Source: Antitrichia curtipendula
Lineage: Eukaryota > Streptophyta > Bryopsida > Hypnales > Leucodontaceae
Assembly (NCBI GenBank): GCA_951230915.1
Contig: OX579634.1
Location: 372,001 to 436,000 of the forward strand
Direction: 5' to 3'
Length of the DNA stretch: 64,000 bases
The notes beneath the pieces are model-generated. The model searched no databases. It was not told the DNA's origin and was given only the letters and a program-made list of their open reading frames with translations. This document shows positions 32,976 through 45,531 of this stretch, one piece after another; position 1 is the stretch's first letter; each line of letters starts with the position of its first letter. The translations under genes and the position numbers were made by a program.

Positions 32976-35900
32976 CTTGCTGTGTTTTTCAAGCATAAAT
33001 ATGAAATATATTTATACTATTTTTTGTTTGAAATTTTTTATAGGTATTCCCAATTATTTTTCAACATATTTTGGAGAGTAACAAGTTGCAAAATCTCCAC
33101 ATTTTTGTGTAAAAGTTTGAAAGATGAAATCTTATCATTTGGGAAGAGTTGAAAATACTTCTTTTTCAAATTCAAGTGACTTGATCTTGCAATTGGTAAA
33201 GTTTCTAATTTTGATTTTAGGAGTGTATACTCTAATAAGTTAATTTAAGGATCCTACAATTGGATTTGTTAATGAATAATATAGATGAAGATTTTAGACT
33301 TGCTTTAAAGTTGAGTACTTTAAAGTAGTTTTAGGCCTTAATACACCAAAAATCTTTAGGGCTTTACTCATTTCAATGAACTCTACAAAACCTCTACCAA
33401 CAGATACTCAGGTCTACTATGGTATCCAACTATTGAGGTCAGAAAAAAAGAATTCTAAAAAAAATACTAGAATTTTAGGAAAATTATTTTTTCAAATTAA
33501 AAGAAAAATCTATGAAAAAATATGGATTTTGAAGGAACATTCCTACTTTCAGCTTTTATCAAATTGATTTGTCAAATTTAGTTAATTATATTCATCATGA
33601 AATGTTGATTTTGATAACTGGATTCAATAGTAGACGGACTTTTACAAACTAAGGCACACATACCTATAGTTGACACTAATTACAATAGAATATAGTTAAT
33701 ATCATTAACTATAGATGATTTTCATTAGATCTTGTTGGCAACTAAAATAGGATTCTAATGCACTTTTGCATGTATTATTTAGACACCCTATGAATAAGTT
33801 ATAAACTTTTGAAGAAAAATCTTCAGATGTATCCAAAACTAAGTAATAGGTTCTCACAAACTTTCATGTTTTGATTGGAACATTTTGTATAATCAATATC
33901 TAGAAAAAGTGACACTTTTGGATCTAAATATATGTGTCTCAGTTTTTATAGTGTTGATTGTGAGTGCACATTATTTGGTGTTTTGAGCAATCTTTCTAAG
34001 ACAATAATTTAAAGCTCCACTTCATGTTTTTGCCTTAGAAAAAGATGCAAAAGCAATTTTTTTAATACGGATGACAAAATTTAAAAATATTGAATTCAAA
34101 TTTGGAATCATTTTTTCCAAATTAAATAGAAGTGGTCATAAAATACAAAATAAATGGTCCAAAATAGGAGGCACGTTTTTACTTCTTTCTTCAAGCATAG
34201 GGGGATCCCTTCTCCCCTCTATAGAAGGCTTAGAATACTATATAATATTACTGACCAAAGTTTGGGGTCTTTTTTCTCCCTTGAAAGATGGAAGCCGCCA
34301 ACATAATATCATGAATGGGTCAATACTAGCTCTTGATTTCCACTCAACATGCAAATCCAAGGTATGTATGGACAAATGATCCATTTATCCCTAACAATAT
34401 AGAAGGACTATGCAATTTAACAATATTATGTAGTATAACGTATTTTTTAATAGATTAATAACTTACTAGTTTACTAACCTACTTATGCACAAGTATCATT
34501 GCCCATGGATTGATTTTATGATGTTCTCCTTGCACTCATCTCATTCATGCAATGGGCTCAATCCAAGAAACTTTGCTAGACCACATCCACAAGTAAGTGA
34601 CTAGTTGCCACCATTTTTTTAATTAAAATTATTATTTCCTAAAGTTCAATGATTGAGTTTAACCAAAAAATAGACTAAATCTATTAATTTATCTATTGTA
34701 GGATGAATGCACAATAGGGCAACCTCTTTTTCTATCCTAGTACACTAGATGGGCACCTTTTGAGATTTTCAAAAAATCATAGAAGAGAGTAGAAGACTTA
34801 TTTCATAGAAAAAAAATGTTTTTGTGATCTTCATGAATTTTTGTTTTGAGGTATCATCATCAAAAATTTCAAGAAGGGGTGATTGTATTCTCACAAGTAG
34901 AGTAATATTGTTTAGTATAGTGCAAGGAGAATCTTACACAACCATTAGTGTATCATTTGTAATTGACAAAAAAGTGATATTCTACATGCTTACTTTGTTT
35001 TGTGTTTGTGTGCTAACAAGCCCATTTTTATTTATCAATAACTCCATCTCTCCCTCTTCTTTCATATGTACATCTCATCTTTGCATTCTATGGATCAATC
35101 ATCGTTGACTTTGGCTTACACTATTGCTTCGCTTCATTGGTCAATTGATTTCTATGGCAATGTCGATGTAGGTTGGGGTTGGAATGCCATTTTGTAAGTT
35201 TGTTAGCTCTGCACATGCCCGTGATTGGAGTCTCTAAGTGAGAGTGATCACTGGATTGAAACAAAAATGGGATGTCTTGGGATTAGGGTTTTAGTGATCT
35301 AGGCTTTGGTGGGTTGTTTCATGCCCTAGTATGAGTAAGCCCGTCTTTGCCTACCCTCTCTACTTGAGCTTCTTTCATTTGCTTGCAACTTTTTTACCTA
35401 ATGGAAGGGAATGACAACTAAAAAGCTTTTTGCCAACTCTTGAAGGAAAGATGTCCAAATTCAACTTTCAGTGATGATGACATCAAGAATTTGGTGAATG
35501 CGAGATTTAAAACAAAAATTGATCTTAAAAAATTTCTTTTACTAGTACTCTTCTTAGACGACATGGTAGAATGATTGTACTCCTTAGGACATTGGATGCT
35601 ACTGCATGTATATTTGGTCTACTTCATTTATTCTACTATCTCTATTTTTTGGTGATCTAAAATGATGTGACCATTTTTCTTCATTTTTAAAATGTGTTTA
35701 ATGCATAGCTACAAGTATGTGAACAATTTGTAGATTCTTGGTCAAGTTACATATGTTATTCCTTATTATTGGTCTAGCTTGTACATGGATGTAGGATTTA
35801 GCAATTTGAACAATTTCGTGGATTTTACTTTGCATGTTGAAGACTGTTCTGGGAGACACATACTCCAACAGATATGTCGTATTAGGGTTTGCACTAAGGA

Positions 35901-38098
35901 TTTTGAAGGGTTAGTTAGGATTCATTTAATCCATTATCTCTATTTTATTGGCAGTTTGTAATGATGTAGCCGCACTTTCTATTTTTTAAATGCTTTTATA
36001 TTTTGTTTTAAGTTTTAGAACATTCAACATTATATTTTGTCATAATTGTATAATCCACTATTTTTATTTCTTGTTATTCACACAAGCTCCTAGTCCTCGT
36101 GGAAGTTCTATTTTTTCATGTCATTAATCTAAGATTGTTAAGGTTGATCTAGAATTTGGCACTTTTTATTTAGTCTTGCTAGTCCAAGAGAGATTAATGA
36201 ATGTAGATAAGTTACCTAGACTAGTGTGAGCATGTGTGGTGTACAAGTTTGATGGTAAAGAGGCTTTGTTGGTAGTATTGGGTTTGTTTTTTCCATTTAG
36301 TTTGTTTTTCTTTGAACCTTATTTCTTGTAAAAAAATCCAGATGTAGGGTATTGTGGACAATGTTGCACAATTGCACTTTTGCTCTATCTTTTATTTAGA
36401 AGACACTTTTGTAGAGTAAGGATTTATATGACAAATGTTGATTTATTGGATGCATTCCGTAGTATCATCAAGTGCTTGGATACTTCTCGCAAGTGGATCC
36501 AAGGTTTTATATCTTGATATAATGTGGGCTATTTGCGTCAATTTGTCTTGAAGCATTAGTCATAATGTGTCCGAATGCATTAGATTCTTGTTTGGATACA
36601 AATGACTCTAAGAGGATTTCAATTTTCAATTCTTTTAACCTAAAATTTATCATAGGTAAAAAAATGTCAATAAAGTTTGTTGGATTATTTTTTTGTGTAC
36701 GTCATCTAAATGGTTAGTTTGTTAAATTGAACAACTAATACATTGAGTGAACAACCAATCTATCGGGTTGGACGGCAAGTCTATCAAACTAAGGTAGCTA
36801 GTCGGTAGAGATAGATTATCTTTAGAAACTACTGAGCTAGCCAATCAAACAATTCTCTCCATTAAAGATGCAATTGTTTCATCTAAATTGCCCATCTTGG
36901 TAATTAAATTATTCCCCTAACAATGAATATTCTATCTTGATAGATGTCAAGATTGAAGGTTGACATTATGGTTGACATGAGTAACCTTGTGGTCAGATGT
37001 GATATGGACAACCTTGATAGGATCTAGTGTATGTTTGTTATAAAATTTAAGTTGCCATCCAATAAGATGTTACTAGGGTATTATTTCTTGATGTATATGG
37101 GAAGCTTTATATGATCAAAGAAGCATATCTCGTTTTCAAAGACAAGTGTCGGACAAAAAGAATATTTATAAAAGGTAGATAGTTGAAAGGAACCTTGCTA
37201 TAGTCTCAACCGCATTGCATTCCTATATTTGTTGCCTCGCTCTATTTTCTAAGATGCACTTCACATCCTTCATGTCCTTCGCACTTGGATCGTCTTTATA
37301 GCGTTTAAAAGTCAAAGCCCGTATAGACTTGTGTATACTTTTGCATCCAACTATAACTCATTAGAAATTTTTTGAGACTTTAGAAGACCAAGAGTTCCTA
37401 GAATGTGGAGAATGTGGGAACGACATCAAATCAACACCAAATCAATAGTTTAATATTTAAATAATAATAATAATAATAATAATTTTTTATTATTATTTTA
37501 ATTTATTTTAATAGTTTGACAACGCTACAACAAAGGAAACATCCCCCAAACAATCTCCTAGAGGCCTCAAATCCCTTCTAATGTGAAAAAATATAGGATA
37601 GTTTCTTTAATGTTGTTGTAGATAAGCTGAGGCTTTATATCCCTTCGTATAGCTTGTAGATGCACCTTCTTCATAGGTGAAGATAAACTCATAAATTTTC
37701 ATGTAGTCGAACATGATCTAAAGAAGAAGGTGATAATGCTACCTAGCTCCAATCTATTATAAGAGTTGGAATTCATACTTGGATATGTTGTAACGTGATT
37801 ACTATTTCAATAGGTTTCTATAGGTAGAATTGGTAATCATAATGTCAATCCGATTTTTCTTGTTTTGACCGCATAATTTTTTAGCATAGACGCAAGTTTT
37901 ATCTTACTCTTGGTTGTATTTATCATTTATTGTATAGCATAGTATAGCAATTTCAATAGTCTCAAGTGATTGTGCAATGCTTTTGAAGGATGAAAAAAGA
38001 GACTTAACAATAGTTTTATATCTTGACTAAACTCTCAAGACTGTTGAAGATTTTAAAAGTTACTACGATCTTAAAGAGGCTACAATTGATGCAATAAA
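32976..38098. other. Long gene-free stretch
   Basis: About 5 kb of AT-rich sequence with only short ORFs. I recognise no domains, element ends or RNA genes. A short (TAA)n tract lies at about 37461-37483. Confidence 0.3.
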
Positions 38099-38208
38099 CA
38101 CTATAAGAACCCCGTGTTTTTTTTACGTCCAAAATTTGGATGTTTAATGTCCAAAAAAGTGGACATCCAAATTTTGGACGTAAAAAAAAACACAGGGTTC
38201 TTTTAGTG
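38099..38208. mobile_element. CACTA-ended hairpin MITE, 110 bp
   Basis: The element is almost one inverted repeat. The left arm starts CACTATAAGAACCC and the right arm ends GGGTTCTTTTAGTG, with TACGTCCAAAATTTGGATGT mirrored in between. The target duplication AAA (38096-38098 and 38209-38211) has the 3-bp length typical of CACTA elements. Confidence 0.8.
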
Positions 38209-38304
38209 AAAAAAGGAATATGAAATTTTAACATGATGTCCCTCTCTTCCTAAGCACAAGTGTAATAGAGTTACACGTTGAGGAACATACATTGTTAAGT
38301 GTAG

Positions 38305-38486
38305 CCTTATAGGATTTCCACCCAGTTAGAGTTTGAACCAGACGTTAGGAATATGGCTCCATGTATTTGTGATGCCTTCTATGTCCTTCAGACAAATGGC
38401 CTTGTGCATAGGGACCTAAAGCTCTCAAACACTGTGCAAATTTCAAAGGATTATTTCATGCTTATCAACCTAAAAACTATAGTTGT
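38305..38486 (+). pseudogene. Protein-kinase-like catalytic-loop fragment
   Basis: The frame encodes about 60 residues including NGLVHRDLKLSNTVQISKDY and then FMLINLKTIVV. HRDLKxxN is the catalytic loop of protein kinases. The following MLINLK occupies the place of the Mg-binding DFG strand but lacks DFG. No upstream or downstream kinase domain parts are recognised, and the frame runs directly into MITE E1, whose terminal repeat supplies the stop codon. After E1, near 38907, the frame RLPREYFGLLG could be a continuation (inference). It is most likely a degenerate kinase-like gene or a fragment carried by a transposon. Confidence 0.6.
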
Positions 38487-38898
38487 AAGGTAGGAGGCTC
38501 TGAAATGGCACATCTAAGGGCTGGTCTGCCTTTTTCCAGTATTTCATTGGACGGGAATAATTTTAGCTCATTTTTCAGACAAAGAGAAATAGATGCGGAA
38601 CCTAATCCAAGTGGTTTTGTATTTTTCCAAGCATTTTTGAATTACTTATGAATTTTCAAACGAGTTGGGTCATAGGTCCCTATTTATGACCCTAGGTCTT
38701 CTGTAAACGGTTCACTTGCAATTTTGAAGAAAGATGGGGAAAGCAAACCGAATGATTGGCTCTTGCAATAGATAAGACTTGTTTCCTTGATTCATTCAAT
38801 GACTATACATGTCAGTTACAAAACCAACTCATGTCCATTTCACAGTCATTTATAGGGTCCGTTCTTAATGCCTGCTCCATTTCAAAGCCTCCTACCTT
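38487..38898. mobile_element. MITE family E, copy E1, 412 bp
   Basis: The left end AAGGTAGGAGGCTCTGAAAT pairs with the right end (inverse AAGGTAGGAGGCTTTGAAAT). The internal part (TTGCAATAGATAA, CCTTGATTCA-TCAATG, TCATGTCCATT) matches the copy at 40717-41134. I cannot define its target duplication. Confidence 0.8.
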
Positions 38899-40420
38899 AT
38901 GTCCTAACAGATTGCCTCGGGAATATTTTGGCCTCCTAGGTTGAACCCTATGACAGGCAGAATGATTCATTTGGTATGTTGCCATTAGCAAAATAAAATC
39001 AGATTTTTTTCTAGCAGAGACAACTTTGAGAAATGAAAGAAGCAGTTAAAATTTTAGTTTTTGGACAAAGTAGGAATTTGTTATGAATTTTTTAAGTATT
39101 TTTCCAAAACAGTATGTAGACTATCTGAAATCAATAAAATATGTCTTCATGATGGTCATCTTACCACCTAATGCAGTCTTCAGATTTCCTAACACAACCA
39201 CAAGAATTTTTAATGTGGCCATCACACAAAGGAATAAAAAAACAACTCTTTATGATGAGTTTACACTCACTATGTGTAAGTGTCCTATGACAGTCATTAC
39301 TAATTCTATCACAATCACCTAATGCACTAATGTGGGTCACTAACCAACCTAATTAAATTGTAGAAGCAAAAATCTGAAATGGACTGTAATGGGGGGTTAT
39401 GTAGATGTCTGCATTAGACAGTTGGCCTGTCATAGGCTGGTTTACCTTATATATAATCATGTCAGACATACATCAACTTGACTAACATCTACCTTCCATA
39501 AGGGAAATAATCAATTCAACAAATGCTAACGCATTTATTCAGCATCTCCTTTTCTAAAAAAACTACATGGTGAGTTGACATTGAAGCATCTTTTTGCTAT
39601 TAGATTTTGTGTTGTAGGTGTGTGCATAAATATCTCATTTCACCATTCTTTCAATAGTTTGAACTTGTAGCAATTTACCTCCATCAATTTGCAGTTGATT
39701 TGTTTGGTGGATTGATGGATCACCTCTCAATGTGATCCCAAACTTGTCCATCCTAAGTATGGCTTCATCTTGAGTGATGACATGGCATTAACTTTTTGTC
39801 TTATGTGAATGCTTTAGCAAACAAAAACCCAATCTTTGACCAATGAAAATCAGCATAATACCTTCAGTTGCCCAGTGGTACTACTCTCCTAGACGGACCT
39901 CCCATCCGGGTCTCAGTCTACACTTAGGATTTTCAGGAGTTGGTAGCTACTTTTTCTGCTTGATAGTATCTGATGACTCATGGAATGCTGTATGTTAAGT
40001 GGTAACCCAGTGGCCAGTCCTATTCTCTGAATCTTGGTGACACCGCAATCCTATCCCTTGTTTAATTCAAACTCACGGAGAAAGTTATGGCACACAGCCA
40101 ACAACTGTACAATATGCAACATTCAGTGCTAGCTCATTGCTTCCAAGGAAGCTCTGGCTTGCCAGATGGCACTCCCAGGACGGGCTTCAATTTCGATGTG
40201 CAGTGAGACATTTGTCTAACTTAGTGTTGGATCAAGGGACAGCTGGCAAACTGGGCTGCTGCCAACTTGCCATCTTGTCCTTTTCCACCTTCAATAAGTT
40301 TTCAGCGGAGACCAAGCTGAGTCAGCCATTTCGAGGGTACGTCCAAGTTCCAAGTTGCGTACTAGGCAGTATATTGTAAGCTGAAGTTACTTCAGTTTCA
40401 GGCCTACTGTAGTGTACAGT
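38899..40420. other. Gene-free stretch with a possible SINE
   Basis: No gene is recognised. A tRNA-like region at about 39866-39925 is listed separately. Confidence 0.3.
39866..39925 (+). repeat. Possible tRNA-derived SINE head
   Basis: TGCCCAGTGGTA resembles a Pol III A box, and about 45 bp later CCGGGTCTCAGTCT is a poor B box. It is too degenerate to fold as a tRNA. Confidence 0.25.
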
Positions 40421-40722
40421 AAGGTAATCTGCTCTTAAAGCGACCATTGAAGAGCTGTTTGCCTTTTCGGGAAACCTAAACTCCTTGAAACAATTTTCAG
40501 TTAATTTTTAGAGGAAGAAAAATGAAATTGGCATCTAACCCAAGTTGTTTCATATTTTTTGGACCTTCGTGGAATTAGTTACAAATTTTTGGAGTTAAAA
40601 CGCAGTGGTCACTAAAACCGACCACCTCCTGAAATGTACACCATTTATACATTGAAGAAAGCAAAATGTACCTCTATGCCATGTTTGGTTTTAGAGCCCG
40701 CTCGCTTTTAGAATAGACTACT
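40421..40722. mobile_element. MITE family E, copy E3
   Basis: The left end AAGGTAATCTGCTCTTAAAG pairs with the right end (inverse AAGTAGTCTATTCTAAAAGC). The internal GGCATCTAACCCAAG and TTTCATATTTTTTGGAC blocks recur in E2 and E4. Its right end abuts or overlaps the left end of E2. Confidence 0.75.
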
Positions 40723-41134
40723 TTAGTTTGCTCTGAAAGCGACCATTTAAGAGCTAATTGCCTATTTCGGGGAAGCTAAACTCCCAGTAAATTTTCTCCT
40801 AGTTTCCAGTAAATTTTCATAGGAAGAATGGCGGAATTGGCATCTAACCCAAGCCGTTTCATATTTTTTGGACATTTGTAGAATAAGTTAGGAATTTTTT
40901 AAGATTAATATTGTAGGCACTTATTTGTGACCATAGGTCTCTCAAAATCCGTTCCCTTGCAACTTGTAAAGAAATGTGGGGAACTGATTGACACTTGCAA
41001 TAAATAACTCTTTGTCCTTGATCCACTCAATGGCTAAAGAGGTCCATTTAAGGATCACCTCATGTCCATTCCAGAGCTTATTATGGGAGCGTTTTGAAGA
41101 AGATGGGCACTTTTAGAGCAAACTACCTTAGTGG
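40717..41134. mobile_element. MITE family E, copy E2
   Basis: The left TAGTTTGCTCTGAAAGCG pairs with the right end (inverse TAGTTTGCTCTAAAAG). It shares internal sequence with both E3 (left half) and E1 (right half). Confidence 0.75.
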
Positions 41135-41285
41135 AAACTGAAATGTTTTGAAATTGAAATTGAACTGGCATGATCATGCATAAAATGATGCAGATTACAT
41201 AATTATATCAAACACCCATAACTTAAGATAAACTTATTTGGCTGGCATTTTGACCACTCCACTTGCATAGAACAAAAGACAATAA

Positions 41286-41786
41286 GAGCATCGCCATTGT
41301 AACATGGGCAAAAACTCACAACGAAAGTCTTGAGTTGGGCTCACTTGGCCAAGCGGGCACAATGACTTTAAAATCCCCCACCATGACACACCATGTGGAC
41401 CCGGGACCATTAATGGAAAAGCAACATTCTAATTTTAATTAGAGATCTTTGGTCACTACTCTACTACTCCATTGTCTTGGCCAGAGCTGTGGCTAATTTT
41501 CAAACAAGCTTTTTGTTGCAATTCTTTGGAGTTCTCTTATTTTGTTGCAAAAGTTATAATTATTTTTTATTTCAATATTAAACCAACTAACAAAATATAT
41601 ATTCTATTCAAATTTTAATTATTTTATGGAGATTGAATAGATAGGTACCTAATCAAAAATATTTGAACCATTTAATTCAAATTCCTTATAACTCTCAACT
41701 TATTAGTAGAACAAGTTAATTAGAGGATCCTATTTATAGATAACTAAGAGATTAAAAATAAAAGTTTCATCTTTTACCTAGTAAGT

Positions 41787-41829
<43 letters not shown>

Positions 41830-42440
41830 TATGTGTATTTTATTAATATTAAACACATATAGAACAATATCAATTTCTTGCTTGCTTTAAATATGAGATT
41901 TGAATTAATTTTTTACCCTACTTCCATACATAACTAATAGATTAAAAATAAAAGTCTATCTTTACATGTATTCTTACATATATATAATATTTGTTTTTAA
42001 TTTTTAATTATTTTTTGTCTAGAATACCCTAAACCCTTCCTCAAGTATGTGGGGTGCATTGTGTGAAGGATTGCTTCCAAAGCGTCCCCACAAATTTGGA
42101 TGGGGTAAGTTAGAAGAAAATATATGACTGCCCCTTCCTAACTCGCCCTCGTGCACAGCTACTTTGTCCATCCCTATGCCCTCCCAACGCTACAAGGTCA
42201 CCCCTTGCCATCAATACACAATCCCACTCGACAAGAAAACACGGAAGATAATGTAAAAGTAATGACATCGGTTTTCTCTTCAAATCTCACTGTCCACAGG
42301 AACTTGAGGGAAAAATCACTACTTATTCCGCGCCTGGTGCTTCAAAGTCCACTGGGTGCGCCACGGTGGGGGGTGATTAGGATTCCGGCCACGGCCCATG
42401 CCGTCCCGGCCATGAAGACCGGGCCACGGTGGCAATGCTC
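41286..42440. mobile_element. PIF/Harbinger-like element J2, 1155 bp
   Basis: The left end GAGCATCGCCATTGTAAC pairs with the right end (inverse GAGCATTGCCACCGTGGC). TAA flanks both sides (41283-41285 and 42441-42443). Its right part shares GCCACGGTGGGGGGTG with MITE J1. It contains a (TG)n tract, and the ORF at 42151-42468 crosses its right end, so that ORF is not a gene. No transposase is seen. Confidence 0.78.
41790..41826. repeat. (TG)n microsatellite
   Basis: About 18 uninterrupted TG units lie inside element J2. Confidence 0.95.
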
Positions 42441-42516
42441 TAAATTACTTTCAGACTTGGACCCGTGACATTATAACTTATTGAATGTACACATGAAAAA
42501 TATTGCTATCTTGTAG

Positions 42517-43099
<583 letters not shown>

Positions 43100-43376
43100 A
43101 AGGTAACATGTTCAGAAATCGCCCACCTAAGAGTTGAAACTGAATTTGTGAAGGCAAAATTTCTTGAAATATTTTTCAGTAAATTTTCCTTGAAAGAGAA
43201 GTGGATTTGGCATCTAACCTAAGTTGTTTCATATTTTTTGGAGCTTTTTGAAATTAGTTATGAAAATTTGAAGTTGAATTAGCATAGGGTTCCAAAATTG
43301 TCCACCCCTGAAATGTACATTGTTTGTACATCAGTGAAGGCTATGAAAAAACAGCATGAACAAATTGTTCTACCTT
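43100..43376. mobile_element. MITE family E, copy E4, 277 bp
   Basis: The left AAGGTAACATG pairs with the right end (inverse AAGGTAGAAC). Internal GGCATCTAACCTAAGTTG and TTTCATATTTTTTGGAG match E2 and E3. Confidence 0.7.
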
Positions 43377-43471
43377 AGTCATTTCTATCTGGGCCCCATT
43401 TTTAAGACACATGGACCTCTTCAGCTATGGTCTTAAACAATCCTTGTGGGCGGTCTCCGATGGTAGCGCTT

Positions 43472-43950
43472 AAGGTAATTACACCTAAAATTGCACACTA
43501 CACATTCTTTCCTAAAATGTACTTCCATTGTTCATGAGAGCCTATGATTGCTTTTAGGAACACTTGTTTTCAACACTTTGAAAATGAGTAGTTTATTCAT
43601 ACGGTGTCCAAAAAATGCATTCTAGGAGAATCTAAAATCCCCTATGCACTACCAAGAGGACCCCACAAAAAGTTTTCCAATATAATAACAAAAACCATGT
43701 TGGATTGTTTCTTTGTGCAATTTTAGATGTCATTACCTTATTCATGAGAGTCTATGATCGCTTTCAAGAACCCCTATTTTTAGCACTTTGAAAATTTATA
43801 GTTTATTTATATGATGTCCCAAAAATGCATTCTAAGAGAATTTAGAATCCTTTCTTTTCAATTTCAACAAGACCCCACAAAAAAAAATTCAATATAATAG
43901 TGGGAACCATATTGAATTGCTTATTTGTGCAATTTTAGGTGTAGTTACTT
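43472..43950. mobile_element. MITE-like element L with internal tandem duplication
   Basis: The left end AAGGTAATTACACCTAAAAT pairs with two successive right ends: AGATGTCATTACCTT ending at 43740 and AGGTGTAGTTACTT ending at about 43950. The sequence TTCATGAGAG...GTGCAATTTTAG occurs twice in tandem (about 43531-43740 and 43741-43950). Left flank TTAA and right flank TTCA are possible but not proven target sites. Confidence 0.7.
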
Positions 43951-45531
43951 CATATTGAAGTTGTATGATGAGCCCCTTGTGGAGGTCTAGCCAAAGATAA
44001 ATGTAAAAAAAAAGACCCCTATTTTGTGCCGTGTTAATTATGTTTCTCTTAACGACTCCTGGCAAATTTGGGACCTCTAATCGCATATACAAAATCAAAA
44101 TTTGCAAAAAATAAATTTGTGTAGCAAATAAAAGGTTCCTACGTTTTCTCCCAGGGTAAAACATGGGGGCAAAAACGCCTTTGTAAGAAGCTTGTCATAC
44201 ATCCATAAGTTAGTGCAAATGTCTCTGGCTGTACATGTGGTGGACCATAATTTATAAAGTGATTGAGTGTTTAGTAAATGATTTTGATCTTTTGGAAGGC
44301 ACTTCAAATATGTTCCTATAGAACATTCCAAATTTGGCTTTGAAAATTCACAAAAGTTACAAAAAATTCTCCATATATGTGTATGCATATATGTTTATAT
44401 ATATATATATATATTGAAAATTTATGATTTTTGCTTGTTTATAAATTAATTATTTTAATTAAAATATATATAATTTTGACTTCATTTATGCACATCAATT
44501 TAAATGAATATTTCTAAATATTTTTAATATAATCTTATTACAATTGGTACGTAGGAGCAAAATTAATGCCATCCAAACTCCAAAGGGGAAAAAAATACAA
44601 GACACCAAAGAATCCAAAAACATTGTAATAAATTTTCAAAATTTTGGTTTCTTATGGAAGATGTTCTTATCTACATAAAATCCTTTATTCATTCCATTTG
44701 GATTATTGATGTGAAAATTATGAAGAGTCTTTTCTTATACATGGAAATCACTGCATCTTCTTAAATTTTTTTTTTATAGGATTTGTTTCTGAACTCAAAT
44801 TTCATAATTTAAAAAAATTAGGTCTTCAAATTTGGAATTGCTTCTTAGAACAATCTCGTGTCAGGGCCCCTTTACACTTAGAAGTTGAGCCAATTTTTTC
44901 TATCAGAGGCCAAGAATCCTCACTTGTGATTGGATGATTCCTTGAATTTGGTTCCAATCCCTTTAGACGTAGAGGCTGGGCCAATTTGGTGTAATGAATT
45001 TTTTATTCAGTAAAGACATGATCTAATATGGCCTGCACTCATTGAATTGGATGCACCAAAAATGTGAGGTCAATTCTTGGCCTGGGAACCAATGTTAGAT
45101 TTCAATTTTAAAAACTTTTATTATGAAATATTATTTTTTTCAACAATTAAATTTGTTGGATGTTGTGCAAATGGCCTCAAGGGAAATTGGCATGGCCTCT
45201 AGTTATAAAGGAGTCCTGAAGATTTTAGCCTTTCTCTCTTTTTTATTTAGGTTTTATTGAATCATCCCATTTTCTTGGTCTCAAGGCCTTTACATATGGG
45301 AGAATTGGCCCCAATTGTAATCTTACTGTAATGAGTAGTTTAGGCTGGACTCTAGTCCCCAAAGGGTTGAAATTTGTTGCAATCAACCTTGAGAAAAATT
45401 GATTGGGCCTCTAGGTGTAAATAAGCCATATGTATTGAAGTGCTTCAATCCCATCTTAGAATTATAATTTTCTTTCCATCTTCTATCTATTTCTTCAAAA
45501 CAAAATTTTTAAGCAATGAAAATCATTAATT
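43951..45531. other. Gene-free stretch
   Basis: AT-rich, with a short (TA)n tract at about 44398-44414. No gene is recognised. Confidence 0.3.
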
